Positions 15,750-27,427 of a DNA stretch of 36,961 nucleotides are shown one piece after another (within the stretch, counting starts at the first letter, position 1; each line of letters starts with the position of its first letter). A program made the position numbers and the translations under genes. The notes beneath the pieces are model-generated. The model was not told the DNA's origin. It made no database searches and saw nothing but the letters and a program-made list of their open reading frames with translations. Origin of the DNA: Phycisphaerales bacterium (GTDB lineage Bacteria; Planctomycetota; Phycisphaerae; Sedimentisphaerales; Anaerobacaceae); contig PLLM01000047.1 in the NCBI GenBank assembly GCA_003141275.1, positions 317-37,277 of the forward strand, written 5' to 3'.

Positions 15750-17432
15750 ATGACGGACTTAACTGAAAAGCACTTTGAACGAGAATATAGTGATTTTTTA
15801 CTTAAAGTTGCAAATGAGATTTGTGAGCTTGTTCGTAGCTCTGAAACTATGACACGTTTTCGTGAACAAGTGAGAATCTTTTGTGAAAAAAATGAGGAGC
15901 ATCATAAGGAAGTGGAGCAACTTAAGAAAGGTTCCATAGCCGACTCCAAATTACAAGCGGAGTTAAAGAATTTGGAGAAGAAAATATGTGGGAAGAAATG
16001 GAATGAGAAGTTAAATAATATACCGCTTATTGCCGACGAATTGTATGGAACACTTCCGGAAGGTTACGAAAACTACGTATGGATAGACGGTTTCTGCATA
16101 TCTCCTCCTAAGACGGCAGACCTTTGGTTTTATTTGATACGGTCTTTAAACTTTTACGATTTGATAATTAATCCAACCCCAAGGATGACACATGAATATC
16201 ACCGTTGGGAGAATGAAGTGACAAGGGCCAGTGATGATGATAAAATTACATCCTACTATGCCTTGCTCACCGCTATTAACGACAAAGAGTTACCAGAAAA
16301 ACCTAATATCTCCTATAAGGCTTATAACGGTAGCTGGGATTTAAGTGACAAATGGATTCAAAAGTTAAGCTGGGAATACTGGCCCATATATCATCCTTGG
16401 GGGTGGAAAACACGCGATTGGATTATACATGCTCTGAATGATGTTAGAGCCGACCTTGCAAGTTTAGATAAGGTTAAGGCCATGAGGCCCGAAACATTGC
16501 ACGATGAAATACGGATAATGGAGGAACTTGCGGAAGAAATAGAGCGGTGGGCCGCGGAATCTGAGTTCAAAGGTATAAAGGAAGAAGAACAATTTCAGAA
16601 TGATTATGTTAAGAAGCCATATCAGGAGAACTATTACAAGTTTTTGACGCGGCAAATTAAGCTTATTAGTATCATAGGTAAAGATGAGCTCAATCAAATG
16701 ATTGAGCGGCTAAAATGGCGCAAACCTGAAATAGGGAAAGCTCTTGATGAACAGCGAAAAGAGATTCATAGTAAGATTGACCCCATTTTTCAATCTTCTC
16801 TTAATTGCAGTAATGATAACTTAATAATCGCCTCCATTCTAATTGACGGTTATGCCGAGGAACTTGCCAAAAGCCTTCTGAATATTGCTCGTATTATGAG
16901 ACAAGAAAGTCAGATAGGCGGGACCGACCCAGACAGTACAAAGCAAAAAAACAAGCAGACAATATCGCAGATTATCACACAAGGTGAAGGTCACACAGTC
17001 GAATTCAAGGAAACGCTGGAATATTCTGTGCGGGAGAGTAAACAAGATACGAACCTGAATAAAGAATGTCTTAAGACAATTGCTGCTTTTTTAAACACTG
17101 ATGGCGGAACATTGCTAATTGGTGTTAGAGATAATGGCGAGATAACAGGAATTGAACGAGATTTGCCCTATGTTCAAAGGAAAAATGAGGACGGATTTCA
17201 GCTAAAGTTGCGAGACTTGATTAAGAACAATTTTACTCCATTTCCATCGGGCAGAGTAGATATTAACTTTGAAAAACACTCAAACGAAACCGTATGCAAA
17301 GTCGATGTCGAACCAATAAACAAAAATCAAATAATCCATTTAGGTAAAGATGTTTATATTCGTGACGGCAATATGATACGGAAACTCGAAGGCAGGGACT
17401 TAACCGATTGGATTCAGCAAAGAGGAAAATAA
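15750..17432 (+). CDS. Large protein with C-terminal AlbA_2 (Schlafen-type) domain
   Basis: The last ~150 of 560 residues are an AlbA_2 domain: HTVEFKETLEY, AAFLNTDGGTLLIGVRDNG, GIERDL and a terminal VYIRDG. AlbA_2 domains are seen in putative transcriptional regulators and in nucleic-acid-binding or defence proteins related to the Schlafen core. The first ~400 residues match nothing I recognise; they are charged and helical, with probable coiled coils (about 50-80 and 250-280) and an aromatic patch SWEYWPIYHPWGWKTRDW (18 residues near 205-225). A polar linker with TKQKNKQT joins the two parts. The gene is AT-rich, stands alone with its own promoter, and lacks the usual C-terminal winged-helix ATPase of COG2865. 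Acquisition by transfer is likely. Function is unknown; nucleic-acid-linked defence or regulation is a guess. Confidence 0.75.
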   Translation: MTDLTEKHFEREYSDFLLKVANEICELVRSSETMTRFREQVRIFCEKNEEHHKEVEQLKKGSIADSKLQAELKNLEKKICGKKWNEKLNNIPLIADELYGTLPEGYENYVWIDGFCISPPKTADLWFYLIRSLNFYDLIINPTPRMTHEYHRWENEVTRASDDDKITSYYALLTAINDKELPEKPNISYKAYNGSWDLSDKWIQKLSWEYWPIYHPWGWKTRDWIIHALNDVRADLASLDKVKAMRPETLHDEIRIMEELAEEIERWAAESEFKGIKEEEQFQNDYVKKPYQENYYKFLTRQIKLISIIGKDELNQMIERLKWRKPEIGKALDEQRKEIHSKIDPIFQSSLNCSNDNLIIASILIDGYAEELAKSLLNIARIMRQESQIGGTDPDSTKQKNKQTISQIITQGEGHTVEFKETLEYSVRESKQDTNLNKECLKTIAAFLNTDGGTLLIGVRDNGEITGIERDLPYVQRKNEDGFQLKLRDLIKNNFTPFPSGRVDINFEKHSNETVCKVDVEPINKNQIIHLGKDVYIRDGNMIRKLEGRDLTDWIQQRGK

Positions 17433-17489
17433 AAAGTTGTCAGCCCATAACCCTGCGAAATTTGCGCAATCAGCGTCTAAAAAATGAAT

Positions 17490-17516
17490 TCTCTGCGGTC
17501 TTCGCGTGCTCAGCGG
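17490..17516 (+). repeat. Nonamer array (three 9-bp units), diverged copy
   Basis: Units TCTCTGCGG (17490), TCTTCGCGT (17499) and GCTCAGCGG (17508) are followed by TTAAA. They align without gaps to the minus-strand reading of the array at 7477-7503. It lies in the gap between two convergent genes; no terminator hairpin was seen there. Confidence 0.7.
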
Positions 17517-17525
17517 TTAAATGGT

Positions 17526-20183
17526 TTAAGTTTTCAGCATTTCTTTGAGCGCTCTGTAGTCCGTCTTACCTGTGCCCAATAAGGGAATCTGGTCGAGTTT
17601 GATAACCCGGCGGATACTGTGAAGACCTGAGAGGCCTGCGGCGCGAATTTTTTGGTTGGCTTCTTCGCGTTCAATATTGCGGGAGGTAAATAAGACAAGC
17701 TCCGGCTGTTCGGCCTCGGTTGCTTCAACCGCAAGAGTGGGGCCTTTATCCCCTTCCGATGGGTAACCAGCTTCAAGAATTGATTCGATAGCGGGCAGAG
17801 AAATCATTTCGCCGCCGAGTTTGGCAAATCTTTTGAGCCGGCCCTGGAAGGTAAGAAGGCCATCCTTGTCGATGCCGACAATATCGCCGGTGTTGTAGTA
17901 TTGCTTGCCTTCGATTTCGACAAATGGGGAATTACCTGAGTAATTGAGATAGCCTGAGAAAACGCTTGGGCCGCGGACGAGGAGGACGCCGGTTGCGGGA
18001 AGAGGAAGCGGCTTTACCCCGTGAGATAGCGAAGCGGCATCTAACGGGGTTAATGTCTCGGGATGAAGCAGGAGACATTCCAGAGACGGGAGAAGTTTGC
18101 CGATGGAGGAGGGTTTGGGGTCGTTTTCATCGTTGATGGATATGATGGGCGAACACTCTGTAACGCCATAGCCCTCAAGAATGACGGCCTTTTTGCATTT
18201 GGCGGCCATCATATCATAAACCTGCTGGTTACATTTTTCCGCGCCGGTTACGGCGAAACGCAGGGAGTCGAGTTGTTTTTCGGTAGCGACGCGGACGATG
18301 CCGCCGACAAATGTTGGGGTTCCGGCGAGCACGGTAACATCATAAGCATCGATGATTTTGGCGAGCGTATCGGCTTCGGTGGGGTTGGGGGAATAGACGG
18401 CCTGAGCGCCGGCGAGCATGGGCAGCAGCATAGTTACGTTAATGCCAAACGAGTGGAATGGAGGCAGGAAGCCGATAAGACGGTCAGTTTCGTAAATTTT
18501 AACTGCTTCAAGCACCTCGCGTATGTTGGCAAGTAAGTTGGAGTGCGAAAGCGGGACGACCTTGGGGAGTGTTTCCGAGCCGCTGGTGAAAAGGATGACG
18601 GCGGTTTGGGGAACTTTCGCATTGCGCAGAGAGGCCCAGGATAAATGTGCGGTAAGCCAGGCGGTAAGTTTAGACGTGAGGGAGATTTTTTCGCGGAACT
18701 GCTCGAGAAAACAGAACCGTTGGGAAACAGATGAGAGGTCAATACCCTGCAAAGTAATCCTGTCAACGAGCGCTTTGCTTGTAAGAACGTGTTTGACGCC
18801 AACAGAATCAAGTGAAGCGAGGATGTTTCTGGGGCCGGCGGTCCAGTTGACCATAACGGGGACTTTTTCGGCAAACAGCGTCGCCAGATAAACTAAACAT
18901 GAGGTAACGGAGGCGGGGAGCATTATGCCAACGTGGTCGCCTTCGAGTTGTTTGATTAGCGGTCGAAAGGCAAGGCAGGCGGTGATAATGTCACGGTATG
19001 ATTTTGCGCCGGCTATCTGGTCGGCGATGACGACTCGCCCCGGCTGACGTGCGGCCTGACTGAGGAAGATTTCGGTAACAGAATCGCCGGCGGACAATGA
19101 GATACGGCTATTGATTTTGTGGCTAAACCAGCCGGACGGGACCGGCTTGAGGGGAGCTGTCGCCACATAAACAAATCGTCCGCAGGCGGCGAGCATTACA
19201 TCGCCAACGGTCTGCATAGCGTCGGCGTCGGCCTGCCGGAAGCCAAATTCTTTTTCGAGCCACAGGAGCAAATCGGTGCGCGCCAAACTGTCCATTCCGA
19301 GGTCGGCGGCAAGGCGGTCGGTTTCTTTGAGGTTCGAGACGCCGGAAAGCTGGGACAGTTGTTTGATAACAATTTGCCGGGTAGAATCCGGGATAGATGA
19401 GTAATCGGACTGCAACGCGGCGATTTCCGGCTCAGGAAGGGTCTTTGTGCCGCCTTTTTCCCAGATGGTGTAAGGAACATAGGTATTGGGCGGAGCATCG
19501 ACGTTGTAAAAATCCTCGAGGAAACGATTGAATTTATTGCGGTCTGCATCGCGGGGTAAATCGGTCGGCTCGCTAAATTCGATGGTAACTTTCCGGCGAG
19601 GCGCGAAGAAGATGAAACTGGCGAGCAGTTGAAGTGCGCCTTTTAACAGGACGGGGACGACGAGCGGCTCTTTGCCGGTTGCCCAGCCAAATCGGCTGCC
19701 CCACAGGCCACGGGTGCGAACAAGGACAACACGGGCTTCGGGGAAATTTTTTAAAATCCGTTCGACGGAGCTGTTTGCGCCGAGCGATTCTTTGTAGCCG
19801 TGATATACCCTTCCAGCGGGCCACAACAAAAGATTGTCCCCATGTTTAAGCCCTTCGATTGTCTCATCCAGCACCTTTTCAATCTCGGCTTTGGCCGACG
19901 GGCCGTAGGTCGCGATGCTTGGGATAGTCCGTATGCCCCAGCGGCGGGCGAAGAAACGTATGAGGGGACGGTTGACCTGGTCCTGGTCGCCGAATCCTTT
20001 GGGGGTGAATTTGCCGTGGAGATAAGTGAACATAATAATCGGGTCGATGAGCGCAGGATGATTGGGAAGAAAGACGATACCGGTTTTGCCTTTGGCGGAT
20101 ATTTTGTCGAGGTCGATAAGCCGGATTCGATAACGCAGGGACAACACAAGCTTACATATTGTCAGCACAATGAAATCAAGCAT
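17526..20183 (-). CDS. Three-domain acyltransferase-ACP-acyl ligase (Aas-like)
   Basis: An 885-residue fusion. Residues 1-230: PlsC-type glycerophosphate acyltransferase with the HX4D motif (H42...D47 in NHPALID) and WPAGR. Residues about 265-335: an acyl carrier domain with DSL at 298-300 (Ser299 for phosphopantetheine). Residues about 365-885: an acyl-adenylate ligase with LFTSGSETLPK (531-541), GYGVTECS (671-678), YNTGD (763-767) and a C-terminal GTGKTDY carrying the catalytic Lys (about 873). E. coli Aas has the same outer domains but uses free ACP; here the carrier is built in. The probable role is reacylation of lysophospholipids at the inner face of the membrane. It overlaps the LplT-like gene by 8 bases, and GGGAG precedes the ATG. 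Confidence 0.85.
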   Translation of the reverse strand: MLDFIVLTICKLVLSLRYRIRLIDLDKISAKGKTGIVFLPNHPALIDPIIMFTYLHGKFTPKGFGDQDQVNRPLIRFFARRWGIRTIPSIATYGPSAKAEIEKVLDETIEGLKHGDNLLLWPAGRVYHGYKESLGANSSVERILKNFPEARVVLVRTRGLWGSRFGWATGKEPLVVPVLLKGALQLLASFIFFAPRRKVTIEFSEPTDLPRDADRNKFNRFLEDFYNVDAPPNTYVPYTIWEKGGTKTLPEPEIAALQSDYSSIPDSTRQIVIKQLSQLSGVSNLKETDRLAADLGMDSLARTDLLLWLEKEFGFRQADADAMQTVGDVMLAACGRFVYVATAPLKPVPSGWFSHKINSRISLSAGDSVTEIFLSQAARQPGRVVIADQIAGAKSYRDIITACLAFRPLIKQLEGDHVGIMLPASVTSCLVYLATLFAEKVPVMVNWTAGPRNILASLDSVGVKHVLTSKALVDRITLQGIDLSSVSQRFCFLEQFREKISLTSKLTAWLTAHLSWASLRNAKVPQTAVILFTSGSETLPKVVPLSHSNLLANIREVLEAVKIYETDRLIGFLPPFHSFGINVTMLLPMLAGAQAVYSPNPTEADTLAKIIDAYDVTVLAGTPTFVGGIVRVATEKQLDSLRFAVTGAEKCNQQVYDMMAAKCKKAVILEGYGVTECSPIISINDENDPKPSSIGKLLPSLECLLLHPETLTPLDAASLSHGVKPLPLPATGVLLVRGPSVFSGYLNYSGNSPFVEIEGKQYYNTGDIVGIDKDGLLTFQGRLKRFAKLGGEMISLPAIESILEAGYPSEGDKGPTLAVEATEAEQPELVLFTSRNIEREEANQKIRAAGLSGLHSIRRVIKLDQIPLLGTGKTDYRALKEMLKT

Positions 20184-21435
20184 TTTCGGTTCTCCCGCGC
20201 AGCGATATTAACAACCAGCCGGCCATCGCCATTGTCATTATCGCTTCAATCGCAAAACAACTACTGGGCATCAGGCGTAATTTATCAAAAACGTAAAAAA
20301 CACCGCTTGCCAGCAGGATACCCGTAAAATCGGCGAGATTCGACGAGGCAATCATCCTGCCTTTCATCTGGGGGGCGGGCCTGATTTGAACGAAACTGGT
20401 AACCGGAATAGAAAATATGCCGCCCGCGACGCCCATCATAGCCAAGGCCAATATAACGACCGCCTTTTGAGTAATCAACGGCAGATATGGAACCGCGGCA
20501 ATTACGAACATTGAAATTGACATTATTATCCCCGCAGGGGCCAGCACCCGATACCACCTGGCTCCTTTTGCAATCAGAGGAGCAAGCAAACTGCCAATGC
20601 CAACTCCCACAAGCTCAATGACAATCAGGATGCTGGTCATTGTCTTGCTAAGGCCGAACTGATTCAGGCCCAGGGGAGTGATAATAAGGATTTGCAGCGC
20701 CCCTGCGAACCAGAAAAACGCCTTGGCGAAAATCGAATTGGCGAGCAGCGGGTCGCCGGCGGTTCCGGCAAGTATAATGACGGATTCCACAGGCCCGGCC
20801 CAGGGAAATTTCGCCTTTGGCGAGGCAGCGGGAAACTTCGGGACCAAAAGGGACAGGACAAGTATAACCAGTGCGGTGATTATCCCAATACCTGCCGCAA
20901 GATACAAACCGACAGGGACATCAGACGTTGTGCCCCTGGCGTCGAGAACAAAACCAACTGCCGCGATACCCAGCAATATCGCAGTGTTCATAGCCGCAAT
21001 GATTATCCCATTGGCCGCGACTACATAGTCGGCAGTATAAAGCTCCGGGATTGAGCCGTTGACCGCCGGGCTGAAAATAGCCGCCTGCACGCCGATTATA
21101 AATATCGTCATAAAGATAATCGGCCAACTCATTATGTAAAGGCCAACGGCCCCGGCGACAAATGCGGCGAGCGAAATCAGTTTTGAGGTAATGATTACCG
21201 AGCGTTTTGAGAAACGGTCCGCCAGAAAACCAGCATACGCCGCAAAAACAATAAATGGCAGCGTAAACAGGAACATAATATAACTTTGCAGATAGACAAG
21301 CCCCCCCGCTACCGCCAGCAGCATCGCGCCCTGACGATAAAAATTATCGTTAAACGTCCCCATAAAACAAACGGCAATCATAGCAGTGAATTTGCGACGA
21401 GTGCCTTGAGGACGTATATCGTTCGGTGTGCTCAT
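20176..21435 (-). CDS. MFS transporter, LplT-like (lysophospholipid flippase)
   Basis: A 419-residue protein with about twelve membrane segments of the major facilitator type. The N-terminal MGTFNDNFYRQ and the loop LADRFSKRS (MFS motif A region) resemble LplT, which flips lysophospholipids inward to be reacylated by Aas. The next gene is an Aas-like fusion overlapping by 8 bases, which strongly supports this role because lplT and aas form an operon in E. coli. The start codon lies one base after the stop of the AtpZ-like gene, so the pair is also read from the ATP synthase operon. Substrate is inferred from context. Confidence 0.8.
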   Translation of the reverse strand: MSTPNDIRPQGTRRKFTAMIAVCFMGTFNDNFYRQGAMLLAVAGGLVYLQSYIMFLFTLPFIVFAAYAGFLADRFSKRSVIITSKLISLAAFVAGAVGLYIMSWPIIFMTIFIIGVQAAIFSPAVNGSIPELYTADYVVAANGIIIAAMNTAILLGIAAVGFVLDARGTTSDVPVGLYLAAGIGIITALVILVLSLLVPKFPAASPKAKFPWAGPVESVIILAGTAGDPLLANSIFAKAFFWFAGALQILIITPLGLNQFGLSKTMTSILIVIELVGVGIGSLLAPLIAKGARWYRVLAPAGIIMSISMFVIAAVPYLPLITQKAVVILALAMMGVAGGIFSIPVTSFVQIRPAPQMKGRMIASSNLADFTGILLASGVFYVFDKLRLMPSSCFAIEAIMTMAMAGWLLISLRGRTENA

Positions 21436-21436
21436 T

Positions 21437-21667
21437 TTAATCCCGCCAGAGGTTACGAGTATCTTTGATTATAATGTATAACATCCCGATAAAACCGAGG
21501 AAGAAGCCTGCAAGAAGAAGCCATGGGCTGGTTTGAAAATGCTCGTCAAGTTTATAACCAAAGAAGCAGAACAGGAAAATGACGCCGGCAAACTCGACGC
21601 CAAGCCCCGACCATTTCATAAGGGCCTTCCATTTGTTGTTTTCCGACTGGTTTTCCTGCATGGACAT
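21437..21667 (-). CDS. atpZ: AtpZ/AtpI-like small membrane protein
   Basis: A 76-residue protein with two hydrophobic helices separated by a short loop (FAGVIFLFCFFGYKLDEHF and WLLLAGFFLGFIGMLYIIIK), the F0F1-ATPase gene 1 / AtpZ plan with the conserved GYKLDE-type loop. AtpI/AtpZ proteins help assemble the c-ring or supply ions (Mg2+/Ca2+) to the synthase. They normally precede atpB; here the gene is last, just after atpC. Its ATG overlaps the atpC stop (TAATG). A second ATG two codons on is possible. Confidence 0.78.
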   Translation of the reverse strand: MSMQENQSENNKWKALMKWSGLGVEFAGVIFLFCFFGYKLDEHFQTSPWLLLAGFFLGFIGMLYIIIKDTRNLWRD

Positions 21668-22104
21668 TATGCGGGACTCTTATCAGCAAAATCGAGCAGG
21701 GTTTTGAGCAGGGCGACTTTTTGTGTTTCGTGCTCCCGCTGGTCCGGGGGATAAGCAGCGGTTGATAACTTTTTTTCGATTCGTTCAATCATATGCTCGA
21801 TTTTTTCCTTTTTGACGTCGATTGAGGAGACCGCGTCGTTTGAGACAATGGTCGCGAGATTTTCACCTATGAGGGCGAAGCCCTTGTCGATAACCACAAA
21901 GGCCTTGTTAAGTTGGGGCTTGTCAGCATTTTCGGAGACGTATTCGACTTCCATCATCCCCAGGCCAAGCTCGCAGAACATCGGCATATGGTCGCAAAGG
22001 ACACCGACCATTCCGTCGTGGGCGGGGAATACAATCGACGTGGCTTTGCAATCGATTATCTTGCCCGGCGGAGCAACTACAACGCATTGAAAAGTATTAT
22101 CCAT
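21667..22104 (-). CDS. atpC: ATP synthase F1 epsilon subunit
   Basis: The protein (145 residues from this ATG) opens with the epsilon beta-sandwich: a VVAPPGKIID strand, VFPAHDGMVGVLCDHMP (the conserved GxxGxLxxH-type turn) and VVIDKGFALIGEN. A helical hairpin follows (KKEKIEHMIERIEKKL). Epsilon links the rotor and inhibits ATP hydrolysis. It is slightly long at the C-terminus. A TTG two codons earlier could also be used. The gap to atpD is 18 bases. Confidence 0.92.
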   Translation of the reverse strand: MDNTFQCVVVAPPGKIIDCKATSIVFPAHDGMVGVLCDHMPMFCELGLGMMEVEYVSENADKPQLNKAFVVIDKGFALIGENLATIVSNDAVSSIDVKKEKIEHMIERIEKKLSTAAYPPDQREHETQKVALLKTLLDFADKSPA

Positions 22105-22122
22105 ATTCAAAGCAGGCCGATA

Positions 22123-24443
<2,321 letters not shown>

Positions 24444-24457
24444 TTTTCAACGTATCT

Positions 24458-25966
24458 TTACTTGCGTGTTTCCTTGAATTTCTTGATAGCGGCGGTGAGC
24501 ATTGCCGCCAGCTCATCGCTTAATTGGCCGGTTGTATTAATTTCGGTTATGTAAGCCGGATACTCTTTTGTAATCCACTGGATAAGCGGAACACCGAATT
24601 CATTGACCCTGTTGACGGGGATATCGTCGAGAAGTCCCGTTGAGCCGGTGAAAATAGTTACGACCTGTTCGCCGACGGTCATCGGGGAAAATTGCGGCTG
24701 TTTAAGCAATTCGACCATTCGGGCGCCCCTGTCGAGTTGTGCCTGTGCGGCAGCATCAAGCTCGGTTCCAAGACGGGCAAAATTGAGCAGCTCATTATAC
24801 GACGCCAGGTCAAGACGCAGTTTCGCGGCGACGCGTTTCATCGCGGCGACCTGCGCGTTTCCGCCGACTCGGCTGACGCTTATACCTACGTCAACAGCGG
24901 GCCTGATGCCGGCGTGGAAAAGGTCTTTCTGCAGATAAATCTGACCGTCGGTGATTGAAATAACGTTGGTGGGAATATAGGCGGAAACCTGACCTTCGAG
25001 TGTTTCGATTATGGGTAATGCCGTGAGCGAACCGCCGCCAAACGCATCGGAAAGCTTCACGCTGCGCTCAAGCAATCGGCTGTGCAGATAGAATATGTCG
25101 CCCGGATACGCCTCTCGTCCGGGTGGACGCCGGAGAAGCAAGCTCAACTGGCGATACGCAACAGCGTGCTTGCTGAGGTCATCGTAAATGCAAAGCGTAT
25201 CGCGGTGCTGCTCATACATAAAATATTCCGCTATAGCACAGCCCGCGTAAGGCGCTATATATTGCATAGGCGCGCTGTCGGCCGCCGCAGCGGCAACCAC
25301 AATCGTGTATTCCATCGCGCCGAAACGCCTGAGCGTATCGACTATTTCCGCAACGGTGGATTCCTTCTGGCCAATGGCGACGTAAACACAGATTACATTT
25401 TGTCCCTTTTGATTGATTATTGCGTCAACGGCGATTGCGGTTTTGCCCGTCTTGCGGTCGCCGATAATAAGCTCTCTTTGTCCCCTTCCGATGGGTATCA
25501 TAGAATCAATGCTTTTTATGCCCGTCTGAAGCGGTTGCTTGACGGGCTGTCTTTCGGAGATATTCGGGGCTTCGGATTCGATGAATCTTCTGGATGTGGA
25601 TGTTATGGGCGACTTGCCATCAATCGGCTCGCAAAGCGGGTTTACAATCCTGCCTATTAATCCGGGCCCGACCGGCACCGAAAGCACCTGGCCCGTCCCA
25701 TAGACATCCGAACCTTCCTTAACTGCCGTATAGTCGCCGTAGATAACAGCTCCTATTGAGTCCTCTTCGAGGTTGAATACCTCGCCGCGGACGTCGTTTT
25801 CAAAGCGAAGCATCTCGCTGGACATAGCATTGTCCAGGCCGTAGATACGCGCGATGCCGTCGCCCACCTCGACAACCCTTCCGACGGAAGAGACATCGAG
25901 CTTGTTTTTATAGCGGGTTATTTCCTGCTTCAGGATACTGCTGATTTCACTGATATTAGACTTCAT
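24458..25966 (-). CDS. atpA: ATP synthase F1 alpha subunit
   Basis: A 502-residue non-catalytic nucleotide-binding subunit with P-loop GDRKTGKT (169-176), [16 protein letters not shown] in the N-terminal barrel, [15 protein letters not shown] and [20 protein letters not shown]. Length is standard. Its ATG lies inside the end of atpH (11-base overlap), so the two are translationally coupled. Confidence 0.98.
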   Translation of the reverse strand: MKSNISEISSILKQEITRYKNKLDVSSVGRVVEVGDGIARIYGLDNAMSSEMLRFENDVRGEVFNLEEDSIGAVIYGDYTAVKEGSDVYGTGQVLSVPVGPGLIGRIVNPLCEPIDGKSPITSTSRRFIESEAPNISERQPVKQPLQTGIKSIDSMIPIGRGQRELIIGDRKTGKTAIAVDAIINQKGQNVICVYVAIGQKESTVAEIVDTLRRFGAMEYTIVVAAAAADSAPMQYIAPYAGCAIAEYFMYEQHRDTLCIYDDLSKHAVAYRQLSLLLRRPPGREAYPGDIFYLHSRLLERSVKLSDAFGGGSLTALPIIETLEGQVSAYIPTNVISITDGQIYLQKDLFHAGIRPAVDVGISVSRVGGNAQVAAMKRVAAKLRLDLASYNELLNFARLGTELDAAAQAQLDRGARMVELLKQPQFSPMTVGEQVVTIFTGSTGLLDDIPVNRVNEFGVPLIQWITKEYPAYITEINTTGQLSDELAAMLTAAIKKFKETRK

Positions 25967-26537
25967 CTTTTATCCTTACCTGTTTGCAACTGTCCATTAC
26001 CGTACGCACGGCTCGGCAAAGCCGATTCTTTATCGAATTATCGATAACGCTTTCGCCGTATCTTATTACCGCCCCGCCCATAATGGCGGGCTTAACCTTT
26101 AATTTAAGCTGAACCTGTTTGCCCATCGCGTTCGAAATGGCCTGTGTAATACCGGCCAGCTCATCCTGATTGATGTTTTCGTGAAGCGTCAGCTCGACAA
26201 TGCTGATGCCATGACGGGCATCCCATAATTCGCCGAAACTGCCTACCATTTGCAGCAGGTACATCATCCGGTTGTGCCTGTCAACTTCGAGCAGAAAATT
26301 AAAGGTCAGGTCGCTTATTTTCCCGGCGAACATTTTGTTCAGCAATGACTGCTTGTATTCGGCGGTGAACTGCGGCGACGCCATAATGTGCAGAAATTCC
26401 TTTTCCTGCCCGATAAGCGTCTCAAGCATCGTCAGCTCGTCTTTGACCTCTTCGACAATTCCGAACTCCTCGGCAAGGTCATACAACGCCCTTGAGTATA
26501 GGTCGCCAATACGAATCCCTATATCGGTTCCGGTCAT
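25956..26537 (-). CDS. atpH: ATP synthase F1 delta subunit
   Basis: The 193-residue protein joins F1 to the b-subunit stalk. N-terminal [18 protein letters not shown] starts the six-helix bundle; the conserved C-terminal [20 protein letters not shown] is diagnostic. The ATG overlaps the atpF stop by four bases. It is about ten residues longer than average. Confidence 0.93.
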   Translation of the reverse strand: MTGTDIGIRIGDLYSRALYDLAEEFGIVEEVKDELTMLETLIGQEKEFLHIMASPQFTAEYKQSLLNKMFAGKISDLTFNFLLEVDRHNRMMYLLQMVGSFGELWDARHGISIVELTLHENINQDELAGITQAISNAMGKQVQLKLKVKPAIMGGAVIRYGESVIDNSIKNRLCRAVRTVMDSCKQVRIKDEV

Positions 26538-27112
26538 CGTCCACCCGTCTGTTCGCGTTTGAGCTTTTCTATGGATTCATAGAGAAGCCGGAGATTGTCC
26601 TCATGGGTAACTGCCCTGCCGACGATTTCGCCGCTGAGCGCAAGCAGCATATCCTCGGCCTCCTGCCACATCTGCTGCGAGGCGGCAATCCTGGCGTATT
26701 CAATGTCCGCCTGCGCCCTGCGTTTCATCTGGGCAACTTCGTTACTGGCTTTGCTGACCATTTCATTTTCAAGCAATTGCGCCTGCGCGGTCAGCTTGTT
26801 GACGATTTCGATGCCCTGCTGTTTGTACTGGTCGAGCAGCAATTCGGCATTCTTACGCGACGTGTCCGCTGCATCTATCTGCTGTTTAATATAATCCTGA
26901 CGGGCCTGAAGCTGTTTGACCAGCGGTTTCCACGCTACTTTAGTCAGGATTGCAAGAAGCAGCACAAAGGCAATCAGCGTCCATAGCGAATCAGCGAACG
27001 TGCCGCTGAAGATGCCTTGCTCCTCGGCCGCCGCCTCACCGCCCGACGCCAATGCGCACGCGCTTGCCAAAAGCACCAGCAACACAACTACTGTTGTTTT
27101 TAATTTGAGCAT
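26534..27112 (-). CDS. atpF: ATP synthase F0 b subunit with signal-peptide-like N-terminus
   Basis: A 192-residue protein. The usual anchor, SLWTLIAFVLLLAILTKVAW (about 42-61), and the long helical stalk (RQDYIKQQIDAADTSRKNAE and onward) are clear. Ahead of them is an extra hydrophobic segment, KLKTTVVVLLVLLASACALA, followed by a small acidic stretch. It looks like a cleavable export signal and places the N-terminus outside before the anchor, as expected for b. GAGGG lies seven bases before the ATG. Confidence 0.93.
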   Translation of the reverse strand: MLKLKTTVVVLLVLLASACALASGGEAAAEEQGIFSGTFADSLWTLIAFVLLLAILTKVAWKPLVKQLQARQDYIKQQIDAADTSRKNAELLLDQYKQQGIEIVNKLTAQAQLLENEMVSKASNEVAQMKRRAQADIEYARIAASQQMWQEAEDMLLALSGEIVGRAVTHEDNLRLLYESIEKLKREQTGGR

Positions 27113-27128
27113 TTATCTGCCCTCTTGG

Positions 27129-27404
27129 TTAACCCTTCATCCAGAAGATTGCCAAAAAGCCGATGACTAAGGCAAACAAGGTAACGCCTTCAATCAGCGC
27201 AGCCGCGATAATCATAGCCGAGACAATTCTTCCGCCAATCTGGGGCTGTCTCGCAATCGCCTCGGTCGATTTGCCGCCGATGAAACCGATGCCGATACCT
27301 GCACCGAGAATCGCCAGACCGCAGCCGACGACGGCGCCCATTATCGCCAGACCGTTGCCGACTCCCGCCTCGGCTGCCAGCACACTTCCTGCTAATTCTG
27401 TCAT
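27129..27404 (-). CDS. atpE: ATP synthase F0 c subunit
   Basis: A 91-residue hairpin. Helix 1 holds the glycine-rich GAGIGIG run, the polar loop is ARQPQ (51-55), and helix 2 holds the ion carboxylate E72 (ALIEGVTLF). Isoleucine 39 sits where sodium-type c subunits have glutamine, and E72 is followed by Gly-Val rather than Ser-Thr, so proton coupling is favoured. About 15 extra N-terminal residues precede helix 1. GGAGG lies about nine bases upstream of the ATG. Confidence 0.97.
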   Translation of the reverse strand: MTELAGSVLAAEAGVGNGLAIMGAVVGCGLAILGAGIGIGFIGGKSTEAIARQPQIGGRIVSAMIIAAALIEGVTLFALVIGFLAIFWMKG

Positions 27405-27427
27405 TTGTTCAAAACCTCCAAAAACAT

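Noticed and set aside
18434-19849. Frames of 70-157 codons on both strands across the Aas-like gene.
   Set aside because: They are shadows of a single well-supported protein with intact motifs.
27129-27404. A sodium-coupled ATP synthase.
   Set aside because: The glutamine of sodium-type c subunits is isoleucine here and the Ser-Thr after the carboxylate is absent.
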